This document shows positions 1-9,208 of a stretch of DNA of 32,171 nt, piece after piece. Source of the DNA: an uncultured Collinsella sp. (lineage in GTDB: Bacteria; Actinomycetota; Coriobacteriia; Coriobacteriales; Coriobacteriaceae); the NCBI GenBank assembly GCA_900757705.1, contig CAAEOW010000050.1, positions 1 to 32,171 of the forward strand. The letters are read 5' to 3'. The notes beneath the pieces were generated by a model, which saw only the letters and a program-made list of their open reading frames with translations, was not told the DNA's origin and made no database searches. Each line of letters opens with the position of its first letter. Within the stretch, counting starts at the first letter, position 1. A program made the position numbers and the translations under genes.

Positions 1-1461
1 AAGGGTCTGGAGTACCCGGTCGTAGCGGTTGCCGAGTGTTTTGGCGTGCGCAAATCGTCCGGTACGGCACAGATGGGTCGCGTCGACGGTGGGGCGCAAG
101 TCGTGGCGCTGCCTGCTCGTTTTGATGGCGTTAAGCTTGCCGACGGAACCTTCGTGAAGGGCGACGACGTCAAAAAGCAGTTTGAGCATGCGTTTAAGGG
201 CAAGGGCACGTCGCTATGGCTGCCGCCGGAGCTCATGGAGGACGTCTGCGCGACGGGTTCTCCCGCCGAGGCATTTGCTCGCCTGCGCAACGACGACCTG
301 CAGCTTTCGCTCGAAGAGCGGGCTCGTTTGCTCTATGTCGCCATGACGCGTGCGCGCGAGCTGGTGATCTTGGCGATGGATGCCGGCGTGAGCCGCGGCA
401 AGGTGTGTGCGCCGACCTTCGACGTCGAGACCGATCTGACCTACGACGTGCTGCGCCGTATTTTGCCGACCGACGCTCTGGACATGCCACAGCTCGATAG
501 TGATCGTTTGACGTTCGACAACTCCAAGCCGGGCGACTACGAGCTCATTTCGCTCGCGGACTTTACCTTTGGCGAGCAGGCGTTTGAGGCCAACGCTTCG
601 CTGGATGCCGAGGGCAGGCTTGTCCGCGGCGATGCGGAGCCGGAGGGCGCCGGTGCAGATGCCCGCGCCGCCGTTCCCGGTCCTGCCGACCCTGAGCCCG
701 ATGCGTTTGAGCTCGTGTATCCCCAGGCGGTGGGCGTGCGAATGGGCATCTGCCCGTATCCGGCGCGCGATTCGTACAGCTACTCGTCAATTGCAGCGGC
801 GCTGCATGCCGAGTCCGAGGACCGTGCTGCCGAGACGCACGTGCCCATGGACGAGGCCGGCGATGATGCGGAGTCGGATGGTTCCGAGATGACGGATGCA
901 GACGTGGCCGCCGTTGAGCCTACCGGCAACCCCATGGCGCTGGGCTCGGCGTTCCATGCCGCCTGCCAGTGGCTGATCGAGATGGGTGCCGATGCGCTGC
1001 CCGCCGCGCGTGCCGATGCGCTGGCACGCTTGTGGCGCCTGACGCCGGAGCAGCGCGAACGCTTCGACGTTGCCCTGGACCGCTGGCTCAAGTCGGCTGT
1101 TCGTGCCGACCTGCTCGCGTGGCCGTGCGTTCGCGCCGAGGTGCCGTTCTTTTCGCTGGGCTGCGAGGACGAGGACATCGCTCGCTACGGTGCCTATGCC
1201 GAGGGCGCCATCGATGCACTGGCCACCGACCCGGCCGATCCGTCGCGCGCCCTGGTCATTGATTACAAGACGGGCGGCACGCCGGACGAGACGCCGGACC
1301 AGCTGCTCGAGAAGCACGCCCTGCAGGCGCGCGTTTACGCCGACGTGTTGCACAAGGCGGGCTTTGAGGCCGTGACCGTCAAGTTCGTCCGCGTGGAGCA
1401 GGCGAATCCAGCCATCTTCGTCGAACCCGCCGAACCTCAAGTAGTCATCTACAATCTCTAG
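1..1461 (+). CDS. addA: ATP-dependent helicase/nuclease subunit A, 3' part (AddA)
   Basis: This is the C-terminal part of a UvrD-family helicase fused to a RecB-type nuclease; the 5' end lies outside the window, and the frame is open from base 1. The first residues, KGLEYPVV, are superfamily 1 helicase motif V, and EERARLLYVAMTRARE (bases about 316-363) is motif VI. After an acidic, Ala/Pro-rich linker comes a PD-(D/E)XK nuclease domain: GSAFHAACQWL (about 943-975), the GAIDALA strand (about 1204-1224) with a metal-binding Asp, VIDYKTG (about 1255-1275) with the catalytic Asp and Lys, and LQARVYADVL. This order is typical of AddA, which with AddB resects double-strand breaks for RecA loading. 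AddB would be expected upstream. RecB is an alternative, but the domain spacing and actinobacterial/firmicute context favour AddA. The gene ends with TAG at 1459-1461. Confidence 0.9.
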   Translation, partial: KGLEYPVVAVAECFGVRKSSGTAQMGRVDGGAQVVALPARFDGVKLADGTFVKGDDVKKQFEHAFKGKGTSLWLPPELMEDVCATGSPAEAFARLRNDDLQLSLEERARLLYVAMTRARELVILAMDAGVSRGKVCAPTFDVETDLTYDVLRRILPTDALDMPQLDSDRLTFDNSKPGDYELISLADFTFGEQAFEANASLDAEGRLVRGDAEPEGAGADARAAVPGPADPEPDAFELVYPQAVGVRMGICPYPARDSYSYSSIAAALHAESEDRAAETHVPMDEAGDDAESDGSEMTDADVAAVEPTGNPMALGSAFHAACQWLIEMGADALPAARADALARLWRLTPEQRERFDVALDRWLKSAVRADLLAWPCVRAEVPFFSLGCEDEDIARYGAYAEGAIDALATDPADPSRALVIDYKTGGTPDETPDQLLEKHALQARVYADVLHKAGFEAVTVKFVRVEQANPAIFVEPAEPQVVIYNL

Positions 1462-1473
1462 CCCTCAGATAAC

Positions 1474-1536
1474 TTGCGGTGGAATACGGACTGTTTTGGC
1501 CAGAAAATCCGCCAATCAGTCCGTATTTCACCGCAA
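1474..1536. repeat. Intergenic palindrome, 19-bp arms
   Basis: Arm 1474-1492 (ttgcggtggaatacggact) is complementary to arm 1518-1536 with one non-Watson-Crick position, which is a G-U wobble in RNA, so a 19-bp stem closes a 25-nt loop. It starts 13 bp after the addA stop. No T-run follows, so it is not a classical intrinsic terminator; it could still protect the 3' end of the addA mRNA or be a dispersed repeat copy. Confidence 0.8.
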
Positions 1537-1633
1537 CTGAGAGAGGGGAGGGGTGGGTAGTGCTGCCTGATCGTTCTGATCGCTAAAACCCGTGTTGGTT
1601 TGGCTAGGTTCGGGTGCTGTCCGTGCCGTGCGG

Positions 1634-1639
1634 TAAAAT
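1634..1639 (+). promoter_or_regulatory. Possible -10 element for dnaE
   Basis: TAAAAT preceded by GCGG lies 40 bp before the dnaE start codon. No convincing -35 is visible 16-18 bp upstream. The same GG-TAAAAT arrangement recurs before other transcription units in this window, which supports it weakly. Confidence 0.35.
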
Positions 1640-1678
1640 CGTTCAGTCAGAACACGAACCCGCATCGGAGCTCATCAC

Positions 1679-4600
1679 ATGGCATTCGTCCATCTGCACA
1701 ATCACACTGTTTTCTCCATGCTCGACGGCGCAACCCGTATCCAGGATATGGTCAATCGTGCCGTTGAACTTGGCATGCCCGCCGTGGCCATTACCGACCA
1801 CGGCTACATGTATGGCGTGCCCGACCTGGCGCTGGCCTGCGACGCCGTCAATCACAACACGCCCGAGTACAAAACCTGGAGCCACGACAAGGCCTTCTTG
1901 GAAAAGGACCGCCGCGACGAGCTGGTGGAGCCCGATCCCGAGGAAAACCCGCGCGAGCATGCCCAGTATGTGAAGGACATGGCCATGTGGGACGAGAAGG
2001 GCAACATCGACGAGCTCAAGCCGCCCCTGGTCATCAAACCCATCTTTGGGTGCGAGGTTTACTTTACGCCGGACGAGACGCTCGCCCGCGACCATAAGCC
2101 CGAGCTCTACCACATGATCCTTCTGGCCAAGGACCAGGAGGGCTACGTCAACCTGATGCAGACGGTCTCCGAGGCAGCCGTGCAGGGCTTTTACTACAAG
2201 CCCCGCGTGACGCTCGACAACCTGCGCCGCCACGCCAAGGGCATGATCTGCACCAGCGCCTGCATCGCGGGCATCATTCCCAAATACATCGACCGCGGTG
2301 ACATGGAGGGCGCCATCAAGTGGGCCGAGACCTTCCGTGATACCTTCGAACCTGGCGACTTTTATATCGAGATCCAGGAACACGGCATCACCACCGACAA
2401 CGGCCTGACCGATGAGCAGATGGACCGCACGCTCATCGACATCGCCAAGCAGGTAGGCGTCAAGGTCATCGCCACCAACGACTTCCACTACCTGCGCCGC
2501 GAGGACGCGCCCGTGCAGGACGTCATCATGTGCATCGGTATGAACGCCAAGGTCGACGACCCCAACCGCATGCGCATGACTGGCTCGGAGTTTTACATGA
2601 AGACCGAGGAGGAGATGCGGGCGATGTTCCCGTATTGCCCCGAGGCCTGCGACAACACGCTCGAGATCGCCGACAAGTGCTATGTCGAGCTCGACTGGGA
2701 CTCCATCATCCTGCCGCGCTTCCCGTTGCTCGACCCCGGCGAGACGCACGAGAGTCAGTTCCGCCGCGAGTGCGAGAAGGGCCTGCGCCAGCACTACGGC
2801 GACGACTGGGCCACGCGCGAGATCGGTGGCGTCAACATCAAAGAGCGCTTTGAGTACGAATACAAGGTCATTTGCGACAAGGGCTTTGCCGCCTACTTTT
2901 TGATCGTTGCCGAGTACGTGCAATGGGCCAAGGACAACGGCATCGGCGTCGGCCCCGGCCGTGGCTCGGCCGCCGGCGCTATCGTCGCCTACGCCATGAA
3001 CATCACCGCGTTCGACCCGCTCGAGAACGGCCTGATGTTCGAGAGGTTCCTGTCCCCGCAGCGTACCGAGATGCCCGATATCGATATGGACTTCGACGAT
3101 GAGCGGCGCCTCGAGGTCGTGGAGCACGTTCGCCAGCTCTACGGCCCCGAGAAGGTCACCCACGTCATCACCTACTCGACCATCAAGGCCAAGCAGGCCA
3201 TCAACGACGCCGCGCGCGTCCTGGACTACCCGGTCTACATGGGCCAGCGTCTGTCCAAGATGGTCTCGAGCGACCCCAAGGTCAAGCTCAAGCAGGTGCT
3301 CGAAAAGCAACCCGGCAAAGAGGACCTGTTTAACCCCGATTTTGCCGAGGCATATAAAAAGGACGACGACGCCCGCCGCATCATCGACACGGCGCTCTCA
3401 ATCGAGGGCCTCACCCGTGGCGAGGGCGTGCACGCGTGCGCCGTCCTGATCTGCCGCGACCCCGTCAACGAGCACGTGCCCACCAAGCTCGACACCAAGG
3501 GCGGCGTCGAGATTACCCAGTACGAGGGCCATACCGTTGCCGACATGGGCTTGCTCAAGATGGACTTCTTGGGCCTGCGCACGCTGACTGTTATCTCCAA
3601 GGCCAAGGCAAACATCAAAAAGAACTTCGGCATCGACATCAAAGAGGAAGAGATTCCCTTTGACGATCCCGAGATCTTTAAGCTCATGGGTTCCGGCCAC
3701 ACCGCCGGCGTCTTCCAAGTCGAGTCCGCCGGCATGACGGCCACGATCAAGAACATGAAGCCCACCGAGTACAAGCACGTCGTAGCATTGATCGCCCTGT
3801 ACCGCCCGGGCCCGCTGGGCGCCGGCATGGTTTCGTCCTACATCAACCGTATGAACGGCAAGGAGCCGGCGGTCTCCTACGACGACCGCCTGGACGACAT
3901 CCTGGGCGAAACCTACGGCACCATGGTCTACCAGGAGCAGGTTATGCTCATCTCCGTCGAGATGTGCGGCTTCTCCAAGGGCGAATCGGACTCGCGTATC
4001 CGTAAGCCCGTGGCTAAGAAGAAAATCAAGCTGCTCACGTCGACGGTGCTCCACTGGGAGGATGGCTCCGACGAGACCACCTACGACCACTGGATGAACG
4101 GCGCCATCAAGAACAACTATACGCGCGAGGTCGCCCAGAAGATTTGGGACGATGTTCTCGAGTTCGCGTCCTACGCCTTCAACAAGTCGCACTCCGCCGG
4201 CTACGCCATCTTGGTTATGCAGACGGCGTGGCTCAAGGCGCACTATCCGCACGAGTACATGGCGGCCGTTCTGACGTCCTATACGGGCAAGACCGACAAG
4301 ATCGTGCACTACGTCTCGGCGTGCCGTCACGACGGCATCCCCGTGCTTTCGCCAGATGTCAACGAGTCCGGTACCGAGTTCACGGCTACCAAGGAGGGCG
4401 TGCGCTTTGGTCTGGCCGGCATCCGCGGCGTGGGCACCGGCGTGGCGCAGGCGATTATCGCCGAGCGCGAGGCGGGCGGCCCGTTTAAGACGCTGCACGA
4501 CTTTGTCGAGCGCGTGGACTCGAGCCAGGCCAACCGCCGCGTGATCGAATCGCTCATCAAGGCAGGCGCCTTCGACTCCACGGGGTATCCGCGTCGCCAG

Positions 4601-5482
4601 ATGATGCACTTTGTGGATAAGAACAACCCCGAGAACATCATCGATGCCGCGGTAAAGCGCCAGAAGGATCGCGCGAGCGGCCAGACGTCGTTCTTCGATA
4701 TGTTTGGCGACGTTGAGGGCTCGGGCTTTGAGGTGAGCGTGCCCGATCCGGATGGCCAGGAATGGGACCGCCACCTTAAGCTGAGCCAGGAGAAGGAGGT
4801 TCTGGGCATCTATGTCTCGGACCACCCGCTGCGCCCGTTTGAGTATGCACTAGCCAAGGCGCGCGACTTCTCGTTCTCGCAGATCGATACCGGCTACGAA
4901 GTTCAGAATCCTACGGGCGGCACCATCAACCAGGAGATTCCCGAGGGCAAGGCGCTGTGGTGGGCCGGCATGGTCTCGAGCGTGTCCAAGCGCGTGACCA
5001 AAAACGGTGACCCCATGGGCATCGTGCAGCTCGAGGACATGGAAGGCGAGGCCACCGTCGTCGTGTTCCCCAAGACCTATAAAGAGGCCGAGGGGTACCT
5101 GTACGGCGAGGTCGATCCCGAGACCGGCGCGCAGCTGTCCGATGCCTTTGTGCGCATTAAGGGCAAGCTCGAGCGCTCGGACCGCGGCGACCAGATCATC
5201 GCGCAGGAGATCGTGCCGCTCGAGCTCAACGAGGAGAACAACAAGCCCAAGGTGTTTGAGGTCATGGTGCCCAACAGCCGCTTTAGCCAGGGCAATATGG
5301 CGCGCCTGGCCACGGTGCTCACCACTAACCCGGGCGGCGACCGCGTGGAGATCTTTATCGAGCAGGTGGACGGGCGCGTGCTGCGCGCCGAGGTACCTGC
5401 CAAGGTCAACGCGCGCTCGATTCCGCTGCTGGCCGAGGCAAAGGCTATCGTGGGTAACCAAGGCAGAGTGACGGTTATCTAA
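1679..5482 (+). CDS. dnaE: DNA polymerase III subunit alpha (DnaE1 type)
   Basis: Replicative polymerase of 1267 aa, acting in the cytoplasm at the replication fork. The N-terminal PHP domain begins HLHNHTVFSMLDGA. All expected PHP metal ligands appear present: His7, His9, Asp16, His41, Glu126, a His in LYHMILL, a Cys in CTSAC, and the Asp and His of NDFHYL. This resembles mycobacterial DnaE1, whose PHP domain proofreads, and differs from E. coli. GPGRGSAAGAIVAY and PDIDMDFDDERR (catalytic Asp469 and Asp471) mark the C-family polymerase palm; FASYAFNKSHSAGYA, a helix-hairpin-helix (about residues 910-960) and a C-terminal OB-fold follow. Two insertions stand out: about 60 aa between His41 and Glu126, and a loop after RKPVAKKKIK. 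ATG at 1679 has GGAG eight bases upstream. No PolC features are seen. Confidence 0.97.
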   Translation: MAFVHLHNHTVFSMLDGATRIQDMVNRAVELGMPAVAITDHGYMYGVPDLALACDAVNHNTPEYKTWSHDKAFLEKDRRDELVEPDPEENPREHAQYVKDMAMWDEKGNIDELKPPLVIKPIFGCEVYFTPDETLARDHKPELYHMILLAKDQEGYVNLMQTVSEAAVQGFYYKPRVTLDNLRRHAKGMICTSACIAGIIPKYIDRGDMEGAIKWAETFRDTFEPGDFYIEIQEHGITTDNGLTDEQMDRTLIDIAKQVGVKVIATNDFHYLRREDAPVQDVIMCIGMNAKVDDPNRMRMTGSEFYMKTEEEMRAMFPYCPEACDNTLEIADKCYVELDWDSIILPRFPLLDPGETHESQFRRECEKGLRQHYGDDWATREIGGVNIKERFEYEYKVICDKGFAAYFLIVAEYVQWAKDNGIGVGPGRGSAAGAIVAYAMNITAFDPLENGLMFERFLSPQRTEMPDIDMDFDDERRLEVVEHVRQLYGPEKVTHVITYSTIKAKQAINDAARVLDYPVYMGQRLSKMVSSDPKVKLKQVLEKQPGKEDLFNPDFAEAYKKDDDARRIIDTALSIEGLTRGEGVHACAVLICRDPVNEHVPTKLDTKGGVEITQYEGHTVADMGLLKMDFLGLRTLTVISKAKANIKKNFGIDIKEEEIPFDDPEIFKLMGSGHTAGVFQVESAGMTATIKNMKPTEYKHVVALIALYRPGPLGAGMVSSYINRMNGKEPAVSYDDRLDDILGETYGTMVYQEQVMLISVEMCGFSKGESDSRIRKPVAKKKIKLLTSTVLHWEDGSDETTYDHWMNGAIKNNYTREVAQKIWDDVLEFASYAFNKSHSAGYAILVMQTAWLKAHYPHEYMAAVLTSYTGKTDKIVHYVSACRHDGIPVLSPDVNESGTEFTATKEGVRFGLAGIRGVGTGVAQAIIAEREAGGPFKTLHDFVERVDSSQANRRVIESLIKAGAFDSTGYPRRQMMHFVDKNNPENIIDAAVKRQKDRASGQTSFFDMFGDVEGSGFEVSVPDPDGQEWDRHLKLSQEKEVLGIYVSDHPLRPFEYALAKARDFSFSQIDTGYEVQNPTGGTINQEIPEGKALWWAGMVSSVSKRVTKNGDPMGIVQLEDMEGEATVVVFPKTYKEAEGYLYGEVDPETGAQLSDAFVRIKGKLERSDRGDQIIAQEIVPLELNEENNKPKVFEVMVPNSRFSQGNMARLATVLTTNPGGDRVEIFIEQVDGRVLRAEVPAKVNARSIPLLAEAKAIVGNQGRVTVI

Positions 5483-5495
5483 AATGATTTTGCCG

Positions 5496-5622
5496 GGGTA
5501 GCTAATTTGGGACGGGGCTATTTTAGCTACCCTTTGGCTGACGGCGAATGAGTCGGGGTCGGAATACATCTCAACCGACATATGGGGGTAGCTAAAATAG
5601 CCCCGTCCCAAATTAGCTACCC
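5496..5622. repeat. Large composite inverted repeat, perfect 37-bp arms
   Basis: The 37-bp segment 5496-5532 is the exact reverse complement of 5586-5622, separated by 53 bp. Each arm is itself a small hairpin: gggtagctaa at 5496-5505 pairs with ttagctaccc at 5523-5532 around 17 nt, and the same holds in the other arm. The element fills almost all of the gap between dnaE and the helicase gene, and its right arm ends 10 bp before the helicase ribosome binding site. It resembles a miniature terminal-inverted-repeat element or a dispersed palindromic repeat. No coding capacity was seen in it. Confidence 0.9.
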
Positions 5623-5642
5623 TGTGTGGATTGGAGGAAGTG

Positions 5643-8600
5643 ATGGCACAGGGGACGTTTGTGCAGGCGCTCCGGAAAGAGGCGGCGCTGAGCGGCACCT
5701 TTATGAAGGGCCGCTCGCTCATGCTCAACGGCGCCGTGCTGTCGATTGAGGACAGCGGCTCGCGCTTCTCCAAAAACGTGACGGTTGAGGGCTCGGTGCG
5801 CGGTTCGCGCGGCGACCTGTACAAGACGCACGTGGCGCTCGACATGGACGAGCACGAGGTGATTGACTACGACTGCGATTGCCCCGCCGCCTATCGTTAC
5901 CCCGGTATGTGCAAGCACGCTATTGCCACGGCTCTGGCGTATTTGGATGCCAGCGGCGCCGAGCCCGTCGAAGGTTTGCGCACGCCGGTCCGCACGTTTA
6001 CGGCGCAGCCGAAACAGCCCGTTCGCACCGCGCCCAAAGCGCCGGCCGTCAACCCCAACTTTCCCTTTCCGGCGCCCGTCCCCACGAGCCCCAGCCTCAT
6101 GGCGGCGCTCTCCGATCTTTCGGACGCGCGCATGGATGAGCTGGCGAGCATGCGCCGCAAGCTTGCCGGTGCCGTTGATCCCGACGCCCCCAAAGCGGCG
6201 TTGGAGCCTTCGCTGGTGCCGTACTACAATCCGCTGTTCGCTGACCGCTTTAGCTGGGCGCTCGAGTTCCGCATTCGCTGCGGTTCGGTGTCCTACGTGG
6301 TCAAGGATATCGACGGCATGGCCGACGCCTATGTCCGAGGCGGTACGTTCTCGTACGGCAAGAAGCTCACGTTTGTCCATACGCCCGAAGCCTTCGAAGA
6401 CGTGTCGACAAAGCTGCTCAACCTTGTCGTGACGACAGTTGCCTATCTCGATGACATCACAAGCTCGCGTTCGGCGTCGTACGACTTTGCCCGCAGCGGT
6501 TTTGTCGCCGAGCGTCAGTTACCGCTGTCCGAGCATAGCATCGTATATGTGCTGGACCTGTTGCGCGGCAAGACTATCTCTTTTGAGCCCGCCTGGTCGC
6601 GGGGGACGACGACGCATCGCACCTATGACGTGGCGGTTGAGATGCCTCCGGAAGGGGCGGACGAGGCGCTGTCTAAGCGCCCACCGCTCCTTGCCGCCAA
6701 AATCGCGCCGGCGGCTGGTGGCAGCTACGATCTACGCCTGCCGGCCGATGCATACTGCTTTGCTTCGGGCGACGTTGCCTATCTGGTCGACACCCGCCGT
6801 GCGCGCCGTACCGATGTAGCGTTTGCCCAGCATGCGGCGCCGTTTCTATCGCGCTTGCTGCCCTGTCGCACGCCGGTCCATATCGCCGCCGAGCAGGTGG
6901 GGGAGTTCTGTCGTATGGTGCTGCCCATTTTGCGCGACTACACCGACCTTACCGCGCCCGCTGCGCTCGATACCGTGGCGCCCGAGCCGAGCTTTGCCAT
7001 GGCGATTGGCGTCGACGATGGGCTCGTGACCTGCAAAGTTACGGTTACCTACGGCGACTGGTCGGCAGATCTCTTTAGTCTGGGCGCTCCGGGCAGCCCC
7101 TTCGAAGAGCGGCGCCCGGGCGTTCCGCCGCGCGACGAGGTGGCGGAGTTTCGCGTTATGGACACGGCGGCCCTGTACTTCGATTTCCACGAGGGCGGCC
7201 TAGCGTTTGAGGAACGCGATGACGAGAGCCTGTTCCACTTGCTGACCGAGGGCCTGTCTGCCCTGTCCGAGTTGGGCGAGGTCATGCTCAGCGACCGCCT
7301 GCGCCAGGTCTCGGTCCGCCCTGCGCCCAAGCTTTCGGTGCGCGCGACCGTCAAGAGTAACCTGCTCGACGTCGAACTGGGCGCGAGCGGCCTTTCGGCG
7401 GCAGACCTTGCCATCTATCTCGATTCGTACAAGCGTCATCAAACGTTTGCGCGCCTTACGTCCGGCGACATCATTCGCCTGGACGAGGGCGCCCGAGCCG
7501 CGTTTGGTCTCGCCGAGGACCTGGGTGTCGATGCCGTCGACCTGCTCGACGGCGTGTCGCTTCCCGCGTCGAGCACCCTGTTCGTCGATAGCATGCTCGC
7601 GCGCACGCCCGCGCTCGAGGCCGATCGCGACGCTGCGTTCCGCCGCACCGTCGAGCGCCTGGACACGCTCGGCAAGATGGACTTTACGGTGCCGGCATCG
7701 CTCAAGGCAACGATGCGCGGCTACCAGGTCGACGGATACCAGTGGCTCGGCTCGCTCGAACACCTGGGCCTTGGCGGCATCTTGGCCGACGACATGGGCC
7801 TGGGCAAAACGCTCCAGATGATCGCGCATATCCTGGCGCGCGTGGAGGCGGGGGACACCAAGCCCACGCTCGTGGTATGCCCGGCCTCACTCGTGTACAA
7901 CTGGACTGCCGAGCTGGAGCGCTTTGCCCCGTCGCTCGATGTGTGCGCCATTGTGGGCGCCAAGGCTCAACGTCGTGTACAGATTGCCGGCGTGGCCGAG
8001 CATAACGTGGTCGTAACGTCGTATGACCTTATGCGGCGCGATATCGATGAGTACGTCGAGCAGGATTTTGCCCGCGTGGTGCTCGATGAGGCACAGTACA
8101 TTAAAAATCCGCTCACGCAGGTGGCGCGCGCTGCCAAGCGCCTGCCTGCCGGCGTGCGCTTTGCCCTGACGGGCACGCCCATCGAAAACCGCCTGTCCGA
8201 GCTCTGGAGCATCTTCGACTTTTTGATGCCGGGCCTTTTGGGGACGCGCGAGTCGTTTGCCAAGCGCTTTGAGAGCCCCGTCGAGCATGCCGAGGGCGAT
8301 AGCGCCGCTCGCCTGCAGGCGCTCGTGTCGCCGTTTGTGCTGCGCCGTGTTAAGGAAGACGTGGTGGCCGACCTGCCCGAGAAGATCGAGGACACCGTCA
8401 TGGCACAGCTTACCGGCGAGCAACGCAAGCTCTACCTGGCCAACCAGGACCGCATCGCCCAGCAGGTGCAGCACCGCGAGGCTGGGGAGTTTAAGAAGGA
8501 CAAGCTCAAGGTGCTCGCCGAGCTCACCAAGCTGCGCCAGATCTGCTGCGACCCACGTCTACACTACGAGGATTACAAGGCGGGGAGCGCAAAGCTCGAT

Positions 8601-9107
8601 ACGTGTATGGAGCTCGTGCACGGCGCACTCGACGGCGGGCATCGCATCCTGTTGTTCAGCCAGTTTACGGGTATGCTCGATATCATCGGTAAGCGCTTGG
8701 CCAAGGAGGACATCGCCTTCCTTAAGCTCACGGGCGCTTCGTCTAAGGAGAGCCGCGCCAAGATGGTCGCGCAGTTCCAAGCGGGCGAGGTCCCGGTCTT
8801 TTTGATTTCGCTCAAGGCGGGCGGCGTGGGCCTTAACCTGACGGCGGCCGACGTGGTCATCCACTACGACCCGTGGTGGAACGTGGCGGCGCAGGACCAA
8901 GCGACCGACCGCGCGCATCGTATTGGCCAGCAACATACCGTGACCGTGTACAAGCTCATCGCCAAGGACACGATCGAGGAGCGCATCATGCAGATGCAGG
9001 AGTCCAAGCGCGACCTGGTCAACAGCGTGCTCGGCGGCGACGGCATCTCCTCGGCGCTGTTTACCCGCGAGGATGTTCTGGCGCTGCTCGGCGGCGACGG
9101 GCGCTAG
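5643..9107 (+). CDS. SWIM zinc-finger SNF2-family DNA helicase/translocase
   Basis: A protein of 1154 aa. Near residues 75-90 the motif CDCPAAYRYPGMCKH matches the SWIM zinc finger (CxCx(n)CxH), a nucleic-acid- or protein-binding module. The middle 550 residues are divergent and unassigned. The C-terminal half is a complete SNF2 ATPase: motif I ADDMGLGKT (about 715-723), motif II DEAQ (about 814-817), LTGTPIENRLSELWSI (motif III region), LLFSQFTGMLDIIG (motif IV), LKAGGVGLNLTAADVVI (motif V) and DRAHRIGQ (motif VI). The role is probably ATP-driven remodelling of protein-DNA complexes; the substrate is not known from sequence. An in-frame TTG lies 12 bases further upstream, but ATG at 5643 has GGAGG at 5633-5637 with 5-bp spacing and is preferred. 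The gene appears to be transcribed alone, after the palindromic element. Confidence 0.93.
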   Translation: MAQGTFVQALRKEAALSGTFMKGRSLMLNGAVLSIEDSGSRFSKNVTVEGSVRGSRGDLYKTHVALDMDEHEVIDYDCDCPAAYRYPGMCKHAIATALAYLDASGAEPVEGLRTPVRTFTAQPKQPVRTAPKAPAVNPNFPFPAPVPTSPSLMAALSDLSDARMDELASMRRKLAGAVDPDAPKAALEPSLVPYYNPLFADRFSWALEFRIRCGSVSYVVKDIDGMADAYVRGGTFSYGKKLTFVHTPEAFEDVSTKLLNLVVTTVAYLDDITSSRSASYDFARSGFVAERQLPLSEHSIVYVLDLLRGKTISFEPAWSRGTTTHRTYDVAVEMPPEGADEALSKRPPLLAAKIAPAAGGSYDLRLPADAYCFASGDVAYLVDTRRARRTDVAFAQHAAPFLSRLLPCRTPVHIAAEQVGEFCRMVLPILRDYTDLTAPAALDTVAPEPSFAMAIGVDDGLVTCKVTVTYGDWSADLFSLGAPGSPFEERRPGVPPRDEVAEFRVMDTAALYFDFHEGGLAFEERDDESLFHLLTEGLSALSELGEVMLSDRLRQVSVRPAPKLSVRATVKSNLLDVELGASGLSAADLAIYLDSYKRHQTFARLTSGDIIRLDEGARAAFGLAEDLGVDAVDLLDGVSLPASSTLFVDSMLARTPALEADRDAAFRRTVERLDTLGKMDFTVPASLKATMRGYQVDGYQWLGSLEHLGLGGILADDMGLGKTLQMIAHILARVEAGDTKPTLVVCPASLVYNWTAELERFAPSLDVCAIVGAKAQRRVQIAGVAEHNVVVTSYDLMRRDIDEYVEQDFARVVLDEAQYIKNPLTQVARAAKRLPAGVRFALTGTPIENRLSELWSIFDFLMPGLLGTRESFAKRFESPVEHAEGDSAARLQALVSPFVLRRVKEDVVADLPEKIEDTVMAQLTGEQRKLYLANQDRIAQQVQHREAGEFKKDKLKVLAELTKLRQICCDPRLHYEDYKAGSAKLDTCMELVHGALDGGHRILLFSQFTGMLDIIGKRLAKEDIAFLKLTGASSKESRAKMVAQFQAGEVPVFLISLKAGGVGLNLTAADVVIHYDPWWNVAAQDQATDRAHRIGQQHTVTVYKLIAKDTIEERIMQMQESKRDLVNSVLGGDGISSALFTREDVLALLGGDGR

Positions 9108-9208
9108 CCCCGCTCATTATGTGTTCATTTGCGATGCCGTGGATGGTTCGCGCGCCTTTGGGCATAAGAAGCATCGAGAACATCGGCACATCAGCAAAGG
9201 AGAACATC

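Noticed and set aside
1643..3310. Long minus-strand open frame opposite dnaE (555 codons)
   Set aside because: It is a shadow of dnaE codon bias in high-GC DNA: Val/Leu/Gly/His/Asp-rich, with no domain, and it lies fully antisense to a well-supported gene. The same applies to 3398-4825.
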